Assembly: GCA_910579425.1 (NCBI GenBank)
Contig: CAJTVL010000017.1
Location: 1 to 45,688 of the forward strand
Direction of reading: 5' to 3'
Length of the DNA stretch: 45,688 nt
Source: an uncultured Lachnospiraceae bacterium
Lineage (GTDB): Bacteria > Bacillota > Clostridia > Lachnospirales > Lachnospiraceae
The notes beneath the pieces are model-generated. The model made no database searches. It saw nothing but the letters and a program-made list of their open reading frames with translations, and was not told where the DNA came from. This document shows positions 7,688-14,518 of the stretch, in pieces (position 1 is the first letter of the stretch; each line of letters starts with the position of its first letter). The position numbers were made by a program, and so were the translations under genes.

Positions 7688-7930
7688 ATGACAATAGATA
7701 CAAACACAATGATTTCAATTACAGAAGCAAATCAAAATTTTTCAAAGGTAGCCAGAGTAGTTGACGAACATGGAACGGCGGTTATTCTGAAAAATAATGT
7801 ACCTAGATATTTGGTCATTGATTTCAGTAAAGTGGAGAAAGACAATATTGCCGGTAATGAGGATGTATTTGCAATATCTGAACGGTTAATAAAGCAGAAT
7901 ACGGAAGCATATGAGGTTCTTGCAAAATGA
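7688..7930 (+). CDS. Phd/YefM-type antitoxin
   Basis: An 80-residue antitoxin of the Phd family. The N-terminal 55 residues form the dimeric DNA-binding fold (MISITEANQNFSKVARVVDE, then VILKNNVPRYLVIDF); the acidic C-terminal tail should fold against the toxin. The ATG is preceded by GTGAGGTG. It overlaps the downstream toxin by 4 bp (ATGA), the usual arrangement for coupled translation. The pair should bind its own promoter. Confidence 0.9.
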   Translation: MTIDTNTMISITEANQNFSKVARVVDEHGTAVILKNNVPRYLVIDFSKVEKDNIAGNEDVFAISERLIKQNTEAYEVLAK

Positions 7931-8304
7931 TTATTTTAAGCAAAGAGCAGGTGCTAAAATTTCATGCAAGTTTAATCCAAGCCACTGGAGGAAGCGTCGG
8001 TATTCGTGATGAAGGAATGCTGGATTTGGCGTTAAAAAATCCGTTTCAGTCATTCGGTGGAAAAGAGCTTTATCCAAGCATTCAGGCAAAGGCGGCACGG
8101 CTTTGTTTTGGATTGGTAAAAAATCATGCAATGTTAGACGGAAACAAAAGACTTGGAGCGCATACTATGTTAGTTTTTCTTGCATTAAATGGATATGAAT
8201 TGTCATACAGCCAAAAGGAGTTAAGTGATGTAATTCTTGCACTTGCATCTGGTGATATTGGTGAAAAGGAAATCTTACAATGGATTATTGAACATCAACA
8301 ATAA
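7927..8304 (+). CDS. doc: Doc-type Fic-domain toxin
   Basis: A 125-residue toxin of the Doc family. The Fic motif HAMLDGNKRLG begins at residue 67, close to the canonical HxFx(D/E)(A/G)NKR, with Leu in place of Phe. GGSVGIRDEGMLDLALKNPF near residue 21 is also typical of Doc. Known Doc toxins phosphorylate elongation factor Tu and stop translation; the same target is presumed here. The complete motif and its antitoxin partner suggest an intact module. Confidence 0.92.
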   Translation: MIILSKEQVLKFHASLIQATGGSVGIRDEGMLDLALKNPFQSFGGKELYPSIQAKAARLCFGLVKNHAMLDGNKRLGAHTMLVFLALNGYELSYSQKELSDVILALASGDIGEKEILQWIIEHQQ

Positions 8305-8427
8305 GCTTTCGTAATAAAATATAACAGTTGATGTTTTACTTAAAATCATCAAATCACAATTGAAATTATGGATACATCTAATAAAGGGATATACGTGCAG
8401 TGATATTGAGGCACAATGGAGGTTAAA

Positions 8428-8730
8428 ATGGACAGACCTGTTACAACATTATTTATGCTGATGTCGGTTGACGGGAAAATAAGCACCGGCGCAGCGGACG
8501 AGTTAGATGTAGACAAAGATTTTCCCCAAATAGCAGGGGGGAGCGAGGGCTTGCAACAATATTATGAAATAGAGCGGACGACACGCTGATAAGGCTCAAA
8601 TCAGAATATGGCTGTGAGAGAATCACGATACAGACCGGCGGGACGCTGAATGGATTATTTCTGCGTGAAAAACTATTCGATTATGTGGACATTGTGGTTG
8701 CTCCTATTTCCGGCGCATCCTCCAAAGGAA
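8428..8730 (+). pseudogene. Decayed RibD-C/dihydrofolate-reductase-like gene
   Basis: From the ATG at 8428, behind a GGAGG, the frame reads as the start of a RibD C-terminal type reductase (TTLFMLMSVDGKISTGAADE) and stops at a TGA near 8588. From 8586, in another frame, the same family's later segment appears (LIRLKSEYGCERITIQTGGT, then LNGLFLREKLFDYVDIVVAP). About 100 central codons are missing and the frame is shifted, so no working enzyme can be made. Intact homologues have about 220 residues. Confidence 0.8.
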
Positions 8731-8795
8731 CATCGTATACGGCAGATTATTTTGTCGCTTACGATAGGATCAGCGCGACAGCCGTATCAGCATGT

Positions 8796-9565
8796 TTACA
8801 GCAAAGACAGACATTCCTGCAGTAAATGGGACACCTGACGGTCTATGGCAAATAGTTCCTGAAATAAGGATTTTAGTTCTGTCTTGGCAGAGGATTGATC
8901 CAGCAATTCATGGATATTGTGGGGCAGACAATAGTGAGTTTGCGGCGAAACACCCAGAAGCCCCCAAATTTTCCACGCCTGGTCATGAAAACGGAGATGT
9001 AAATCGGATGCTTCCAAAAGTAATTTTTTGCATTTCTTATTATTAAGCATAGGCACCAGCGTGTTCCGATAACATTCTGATGCATGCCCGTTATCACCGC
9101 CCACAAATCGCCGAGCCCCAATTTCATTAAGACAGGCCGGTTTTTCTCGACCGACTGCTTTATTCTGTCAAACAGAATATTTTCTGGTGTATTTTGGTTC
9201 ATTGATTCATAGCGGTAACCGGAGGCATATAAAGCCAGGGAGAGCCGGTCGAGGGCGGTCTCTGAAAATTCGTCTGCCATGTATGGTTTATCGTACGAAT
9301 TACCGATCTCCTTATCAATCCAAAAATACGCGCAGCCTGTTATCGTAATCAAATATTGATAGATTTGAAGGTGATGCTTGTTCAGAAAGGATTCTGTTTT
9401 ACAACTGCCGCACCGTATACAGTTGCGCTGGTATTTGCCGCAGAAAAAGGGGGTTTCTTCTGTGTAAGCGTTCCGGTACAGGAGAATGGAAGAAAGGGCG
9501 CCAAAAAATGTGTTTCTCTGTGCATCTACGGGGAAGGAGACTAAGCCCTCAATACATTTTGTCAT
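8796..9565 (-). pseudogene. BtrH-like gene, probably frameshifted
   Basis: The minus strand opens at an ATG (9565) with GGAGG eight bases upstream. It reads about 165 residues that resemble the C39/BtrH-like half of the XRE gene 2 kb away: FFGALSSILLYRN against GSLYAALRYLGEP, and RPVLMKLGLGDLWAVITGM against RPVLAINLRVAPEWGIITGY. Around 9060 the frame becomes implausible, while another frame (9104-8796) carries a helix-rich tail (ELLDQSSAKTELKSLFQELF). One frameshift would join them. Four Cys sit in a CGKYQRNCIRCGSC cluster, which could bind a metal. There is no HTH domain here. Confidence 0.5.
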
Positions 9566-9714
9566 AGGAATACCTCCGTTATGATGATGGATTCACCGGT
9601 TTTCAGCCGTCAGGTGCTTTGCGTTTTGTGTTCATTATAGCAGATTTACAGGGTGATGCGCGCGACTGTTTTATGGAGATATTTTACCATTTGATGAATA
9701 CCATGAGGAGCAAA

Positions 9715-9743
9715 TTGAAGAAAATAAGGGCTTGTGATAAAAT
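9715..9743 (+). promoter_or_regulatory. Promoter upstream of the DUF1848 gene
   Basis: TTGAAG (9715-9720), a 17-base spacer and TAAAAT (9738-9743). Nearly the same block recurs at 10861-10889 in front of the ogt-like gene. Confidence 0.6.
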
Positions 9744-9806
9744 AGATTCCAGGATTCTCAGGCAGATTAAGATGTGTCAGTATGTTTTATATAAAGAGGT
9801 ATCATA

Positions 9807-10748
9807 ATGATTCTAAGCGTAAGCAGGCGGACAGATATTCCAAACTACTACTCTGAATGGTTTATAAACAGACTCAGAGAAGGGTATTTATATGTCCGAA
9901 ATCCAATGAACATTCATCAGATCAGTAAGATTGCCCTGTCTCCCCAAGTCGTAGACTGTATTGTGTTTTGGACCAAAAATCCCCTGCCCATGCTGGATAA
10001 ACTGGAGGAATTGAAGGCTTATCATTATTACTTCCAGTTTACTTTGACAGGCTACGGAAGGGATATAGAACCAAAGCTGCCGGATAAGCGAACGCAGATG
10101 ATCCCCATTTTCCGCAGTTTATCTTCTAAAACAGGGAAGGAAAGAGTGATTTGGAGGTATGACCCCATTTTTTTCACCCACAGATATACGGCGGAATACC
10201 ATGTCAGGGCTTTTCGTGAAATTGCAGAAGCGCTGCGGGGGTATACGGACAAAGTGGTGATAAGCTTCATTGATCTGTATGCAAAGACTAAGAAAAATAT
10301 GAAGGGGATTCCCGTCCTGGATTTAGAAAAAAGTAAATTCTTTGAGTTTGTATCGGAGCTTTCTGCCGTTGCAAAAGAGAATAAAATGAAAATAGCGACA
10401 TGTGCGGAAGAGATTGATTTGGCTTTCTATGGAATTGAGCACAATTGCTGTATAGATCAGGAGCTGATCGAAAAAATAACCGGCTGTAAAATAAGCGCAA
10501 AAAGGGACAAAAATCAAAGGGCGGAGTGCGGGTGCATGGAAAGCATAGATGCAGGTTCCTATAATACGTGCAGAAATGCCTGCAAATACTGTTATGCGAA
10601 TGAGTCGGAGGAAAAAGTAAGACTCAGTTGTCAGAACTATGATCCCCATTCCCCTCTGCTGTGCGGAGTCATAACGCAGGAGGATAAAATTACAGAACGT
10701 AAGGTGAAATCTTTGAGGGAAGAGCAAATCAGTATATTTGATTTTTGA
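9807..10748 (+). CDS. DUF1848 family protein
   Basis: A 313-residue protein matching the DUF1848 family over its whole length: the opening ILSVSRRTDIPNYYSEWF, then VDCIVFWTKNPLPMLDKLEE, FQFTLTGYGRDIEP, and a C-terminal cysteine cluster (CGCMESIDAGSYNTC, then RNACKYCYAN). The last segment resembles the Cx3Cx2C loop of radical SAM proteins but sits at the wrong end of the chain. An iron-sulfur cluster is therefore suspected but not shown. Related proteins are often found near DNA-repair genes, and here an alkyl-DNA methyltransferase follows with a matching promoter. The reaction is unknown. Confidence 0.85.
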   Translation: MILSVSRRTDIPNYYSEWFINRLREGYLYVRNPMNIHQISKIALSPQVVDCIVFWTKNPLPMLDKLEELKAYHYYFQFTLTGYGRDIEPKLPDKRTQMIPIFRSLSSKTGKERVIWRYDPIFFTHRYTAEYHVRAFREIAEALRGYTDKVVISFIDLYAKTKKNMKGIPVLDLEKSKFFEFVSELSAVAKENKMKIATCAEEIDLAFYGIEHNCCIDQELIEKITGCKISAKRDKNQRAECGCMESIDAGSYNTCRNACKYCYANESEEKVRLSCQNYDPHSPLLCGVITQEDKITERKVKSLREEQISIFDF

Positions 10749-10860
10749 CGGTAAATAGCGGAGCTGTAAACTCCAATCTAAGCATTGAGCGCCTCTCTGC
10801 TTTTTTAGATTGTACTATAAAAGCGCTGCGTTTTCAATGGTTGTAGGATTGACTTGTAAA

Positions 10861-10889
10861 TTGAAGAAAAAAGGAGCTTATGATAAAAT
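10861..10889 (+). promoter_or_regulatory. Promoter upstream of the ogt-like gene
   Basis: TTGAAG (10861-10866), 17 bases, TAAAAT (10884-10889), followed by ATAGATTCCAGG as at 9744-9753. A 5' leader of about 100 bases with two GCCGC...GCGGC hairpins lies between it and the start codon. Confidence 0.6.
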
Positions 10890-10992
10890 AGATTCCAGGT
10901 GCCGCAAGCGGCCTGAATCAGAACTCAGATGCAAAACCGCCTGCGCGGATTTCGCACCGCGTTGCCGCAAAAGACGCGGCATGGAGGTTAAG

Positions 10993-11490
10993 ATGCAATA
11001 CACAAATCATTTTCAATCGCCGCTCGGCGGGATTCTCATCGCCGCGGATGAAGCCGGGCTGACCGGCTTATGGTTCGACAAAGCCAAATACTATGCGGAC
11101 CGCCTCGACCCGGAGCACGAGGAGAGGGACACGCCCGTCCTTGAACAGGTCAGGGAATGGCTGGACGTCTACTTTTCGGGAAGAGAGCCGGATTTTTTGC
11201 CGCCCATCCATATGACAGGCACGCCTTTTCAGCTTGCGGTCTGGAAAATCCTGCAGGAGATCCCTTACGGGGAAACGACCACATACGGGGAGATCGCAGG
11301 AAAGATCGCCAGGCAGAAGGGACTCGCCCGAATGTCCGCCCAGGCAGTAGGGGGTGCGGTGGGGCACAATAAAATTTCCATTATCGTTCCCTGTCACAGA
11401 GTGTTGGGGGCAGACGGAAGCCTGACAGGATATGCCGGAGGAACGGATAAAAAGGAAAAGCTTCTGGCGTTGGAAAAGCTGCGGAAATGA
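10993..11490 (+). CDS. ogt: Methylated-DNA-protein-cysteine methyltransferase
   Basis: A 165-residue suicide enzyme that moves alkyl groups from O6-alkylguanine onto its own cysteine. The active-site motif IIVPCHRVLG is present with Cys134, and the helix-turn-helix GTPFQLAVWKILQEIPYGET and the segment SAQAVGGAVGHNKISI fit the family. The ATG at 10993 was chosen because GGAGG ends five bases before it and homology begins there; an upstream in-frame extension to 10810 has no such support. The length is normal for Ogt-type proteins. It probably has its own promoter, a near copy of the one in front of DUF1848. Confidence 0.93.
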   Translation: MQYTNHFQSPLGGILIAADEAGLTGLWFDKAKYYADRLDPEHEERDTPVLEQVREWLDVYFSGREPDFLPPIHMTGTPFQLAVWKILQEIPYGETTTYGEIAGKIARQKGLARMSAQAVGGAVGHNKISIIVPCHRVLGADGSLTGYAGGTDKKEKLLALEKLRK

Positions 11491-11547
11491 AAGGTTGCAG
11501 CCGCCAGAGACAGGGAAACGGATTGGGGCTGAAAAAATTTTAGTGGT

Positions 11548-12471
11548 TCAACCATCGCCATGTACCCGAATCCCTTTCACTGTCTGGGTGATTCCCTTGA
11601 CGCTGGAAGCGTATTCCACCGGAGACATGCCGGTGGCTTTTTTAAATTGTCTGGAAAAATACTGGGGAGAGCCGTAGGAGAGGAAGGAGGAAACCTCTGT
11701 CATATTCATGGTTCCGTCCCGGATAATCTCTTTGGCCCGCTCGATCTTCATTTGCTGAAAAAAGTCCATGACCCCACACCCCTTTTTTTCATGAAATAAT
11801 GCCTGCAGGGAGGAGCGGCTCAGGGAAAAAGCCCCGCATATCATATCCAGGGAAAGCTGTTCGCAGATATGGGCCTCCATGTAGGAGAGGATATGATCCA
11901 GGCGGCTTTTTTTGGAATACCGGCTGAAGGTGGAAGCGGAGCCCGCAAACCGGTGCAAAACAGGGGAGCGCTCCTGCATCAGGGAGAGTAAAAGCATTTC
12001 CAGATACATGAGAATCAGTTGAGGGGAGCCGAAGGGAAGCTCCTTTTTTAGCGTGATTTGCTCCACGGAGGGTACGTGCAGCGGGGAGGCAAAGCACTGC
12101 CGGGCAAGGGCAAGTAAATGAGAGATGATTTCCCGTTCCGTGAGGGATAAGGTGTCAATGCGGGACTCCAACCGTTTCATAGAAGGGGAGGAGGAGAGAA
12201 AGGAAACTGCCACCAGGTTGGGAGCTTTTTTCCCGATGGAGCGGATGGCGTGAAATTCATTGGGCTTGTGAAAGATAATCTCCCCGGTACCTAGCTTGTA
12301 GTCCCGCTCCCCGGCAGTGACCAGGACGGTTCCCTTATCCACATAGAGAAATTCCCAGAAATCGTGGGACTCCCCGGGAAAGACGAAATCGCGCATATAT
12401 TCAAAGTAATGGATGGTGACCACCGCATCAATCACCAGCTCTCTCTGTAAACGGGTAGGGACGTAGGACAT
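11548..12471 (-). CDS. AraC family regulator of the glycosidase operon
   Basis: A 307-residue regulator with an N-terminal cupin-like sugar-sensing domain (about 1-150; HDFWEFLYVDKGTVLVTAGE, then GEIIFHKPNEFHAI) and a C-terminal pair of helix-turn-helix motifs (about 205-300; LSLDMICGAFSLSRSSLQAL, then VSSFLSYGSPQYFSRQFKKA and GMSPVEYA). I chose the ATG at 12471, with GGAGG eight bases upstream, over one 19 codons earlier. It is divergent from the GH129-like/GH31 operon, and the shared gap contains a pair of direct repeats placed for activation of that operon and control of itself. Confidence 0.9.
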   Translation of the reverse strand: MSYVPTRLQRELVIDAVVTIHYFEYMRDFVFPGESHDFWEFLYVDKGTVLVTAGERDYKLGTGEIIFHKPNEFHAIRSIGKKAPNLVAVSFLSSSPSMKRLESRIDTLSLTEREIISHLLALARQCFASPLHVPSVEQITLKKELPFGSPQLILMYLEMLLLSLMQERSPVLHRFAGSASTFSRYSKKSRLDHILSYMEAHICEQLSLDMICGAFSLSRSSLQALFHEKKGCGVMDFFQQMKIERAKEIIRDGTMNMTEVSSFLSYGSPQYFSRQFKKATGMSPVEYASSVKGITQTVKGIRVHGDG

Positions 12472-12499
12472 GACTGAAACCTCCGCATGACTTTGTTTT

Positions 12500-12528
12500 A
12501 TTGTACCAAATAAAGGACGATAAGACAA
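12500..12528 (-). promoter_or_regulatory. Promoter of the AraC gene
   Basis: On the minus strand TTGTCT (12528-12523) and TACAAT (12505-12500) are 17 bases apart. The first GGAYGATAAGA half-site (12515-12525) overlaps the -35 box, suggesting self-repression. Confidence 0.6.
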
Positions 12529-12546
12529 TAGAAATGGATGATAAGA
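12515..12546 (+). promoter_or_regulatory. Direct-repeat operator, probable AraC binding sites
   Basis: GGACGATAAGA (12515-12525) and GGATGATAAGA (12536-12546) are direct repeats 21 bp apart, two DNA turns, which is the geometry used by AraC-type dimers. The second repeat ends next to the expected -35 position of the TATAAT at 12571-12576, where no good -35 box exists, as for an activator-dependent promoter. Confidence 0.65.
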
Positions 12547-12606
12547 TAAGAAGCTTGCAGATAATAATTATATAATATAAGAAAACAACGGATGAGAGGT
12601 ATCAAA

Positions 12607-14508
12607 ATGAACATTACAACGAACGGAATCAAGCTTTGCTTTGACGAGAAGACGCTGGCCTTTGCCATTCAAAAGAAAGACGGGTGTGTGTGGAAATGGG
12701 ACGAAAGCTACGCCCCCTGTCTGGAATGCGAGGAGGGAACCCTGTTTTTTGCAGACGCCGGGGAGATTCGCCACGAAGAGTACCACACCGGCACGGGGGA
12801 TGGAATTTTGAGCACTTACCGCGGCTTTGTGGGTAAGGCGGAGGAGGGAGCCTATGAATTCCAAACCCTTGTCTGGGCAGAAGGCGCAACCGGGGAGGTA
12901 TACTTTGAGTGGATTCCTGTCAGGGAAGAGGGCCTTAAGGTAAAAAAGGTGTTCTGGCCCGGGCCCATGGAATTTCGTGAAAACCGAAAGGATTGGTACA
13001 CCCTTCTGACCCAGCGCCAGGGGATGCTGATTCCCAATACCTGGGAGATACCGCTTAAGCCCCTGGCCTTTGACGGGTTTTTCGGGACGGCGGGAGCCTA
13101 TATGCCTTGGTTTGCCCAGGTGAAGGGCAGGGAGGGTTATCTTGCCATATGCACAACGCCCTGGAACGGGGGACACCGGGCGCAGCACCCGGCAGGGGGA
13201 GGCTATACCAGCGTGTCCGTGTACTTTGAGCCCAGCCTTGGAAGGATGGATTACCGCCGTATTGTCAAATATGTTTTTCTGGACGACTGCGATTACAATG
13301 ACATTTGCAAGGCCTACCGGGATTACGTGGACGAACAGGGACGCCTGCGCACCCTGGAGGAAAAGGCCCTGCGCAATCCCATGGTTGAGCGCCTCATCGG
13401 CTGCGCCTTTTTACATAAGGGAATCAAGACCTTTGTGCAGCCGGACTCCGAGTTTTTTGACCCGGGAAATCCCGAGAAGAACAATCATCTGACCACCTTC
13501 GCCGGGAGGGAGGAGGAAATCCGAAAGCTTCATGAGCTGGGAGTGGAAAAGCTTTACCTCCATTTAGACGGCTGGGCGGAGCCGGGATATGACAACCGCC
13601 ACCCGGACTTTGGCCCTGCCTGCGAGGCGGCCGGGGGCTGGGAGGGGATGAAGTCTCTGGCGGATACCATGCATGAGTATGGGTATCTGTTCGGAATCCA
13701 TGACCAGTACCGGGATTTCTATCTCTCGGCTCCCAGCTTCGATGAAAACCTGGCCTGCCGTCTGGTGGACGGCACGATTCCCAGGCACCGCAGGTGGGCG
13801 GGCGGCCCTCAGTCCTATCTCTGCGCAACCCAGGCCCCCTATTTTGTGAAGCGGAATTTTGAGGAGCTTGAGAGACAGGGGATTTCCCTGGACTGTGCTT
13901 ATCTGGATGTATTTACCTGTAATGAAGGGGACGAGTGCGATCATCCCATGCACCGCATGACCCGAAGGGATTGCTATGAACAGCGCTGCCGGTGTTTTGA
14001 ATATCTGCTGAAAAAGGGGATTCTGACAAGCTCCGAGGAGGTCAATGACTGGGCGGTTCCGAGTCAGATCTTCTGCCATTATGCGCCCCAGGAGTTTATG
14101 ATGCATGAGCCGGGAACGCCCAGGCAGGCCCTGCCGGTGCCCCTTTACAACCTGGTTTACCATGACTGTGTGATTCAGCCCTGGATGATGGATAAGGTAA
14201 GCGAGACGGAGGATTATATGCTCTATGCCCTGCTGAACGGGGGAGCCCCCTATCTGGTGAGAGACGCCGCTTATCCCAATATTGACGGAGCCTTTGAACA
14301 TGTGGTCCAGGTCGATCTAAAGGAGCAGATCGCACGCTCTAAGGTGGTCTCTGAGTTCCATGAGAAGGTGGGAAAATGCGAGATGGTGCGCCACGAGTTC
14401 GTGGACGGAAAGCCCGGGCTGCAGAAGACCACATTCTCAAACGGAGCCGCCGTCTGTGTGGACTTTGAAAAGCAGATCTATGAAATTACATTTCCGGAAG
14501 GAAAATAA
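12607..14508 (+). CDS. GH129-like alpha-N-acetylgalactosaminidase (candidate)
   Basis: A 633-residue cytoplasmic protein with no signal peptide. An N-terminal beta-rich domain is followed by a TIM-barrel-like region with acidic residues at strand ends: YLHLDGWAEPGYD (Asp321), SLDCAYLDVFTCNEGDECDH (Asp434) and TSSEEVNDWAVP (Glu477/478). From memory, the characterised Bifidobacterium GH129 enzyme has about this length and uses an Asp and a Glu about 43 residues apart, the spacing seen here; some databases list such proteins as DUF5696. GH129 enzymes release GalNAc alpha-linked to Ser/Thr. The ATG at 12607 follows AGAGG. It is first in an operon with a GH31 enzyme. Confidence 0.7.
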   Translation: MNITTNGIKLCFDEKTLAFAIQKKDGCVWKWDESYAPCLECEEGTLFFADAGEIRHEEYHTGTGDGILSTYRGFVGKAEEGAYEFQTLVWAEGATGEVYFEWIPVREEGLKVKKVFWPGPMEFRENRKDWYTLLTQRQGMLIPNTWEIPLKPLAFDGFFGTAGAYMPWFAQVKGREGYLAICTTPWNGGHRAQHPAGGGYTSVSVYFEPSLGRMDYRRIVKYVFLDDCDYNDICKAYRDYVDEQGRLRTLEEKALRNPMVERLIGCAFLHKGIKTFVQPDSEFFDPGNPEKNNHLTTFAGREEEIRKLHELGVEKLYLHLDGWAEPGYDNRHPDFGPACEAAGGWEGMKSLADTMHEYGYLFGIHDQYRDFYLSAPSFDENLACRLVDGTIPRHRRWAGGPQSYLCATQAPYFVKRNFEELERQGISLDCAYLDVFTCNEGDECDHPMHRMTRRDCYEQRCRCFEYLLKKGILTSSEEVNDWAVPSQIFCHYAPQEFMMHEPGTPRQALPVPLYNLVYHDCVIQPWMMDKVSETEDYMLYALLNGGAPYLVRDAAYPNIDGAFEHVVQVDLKEQIARSKVVSEFHEKVGKCEMVRHEFVDGKPGLQKTTFSNGAAVCVDFEKQIYEITFPEGK

Positions 14509-14518
14509 GGAGGTTATT

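Noticed and set aside
10810..10992. 61-codon N-terminal extension of the ogt-like gene
   Set aside because: It runs through the promoter block at 10861-10889 and has no homology; the ATG at 10993 has its own GGAGG.
13564..14301. 245-codon minus-strand frame inside the GH129-like gene
   Set aside because: Shadow of the coding strand; no start signal and no family resemblance.
14360..14518. 53-codon N-terminal extension of the GH31 gene into the preceding gene
   Set aside because: A clear GGAGG and ATG at 14519 mark the true start, and the extension is out of frame with the GH129-like gene it overlaps.
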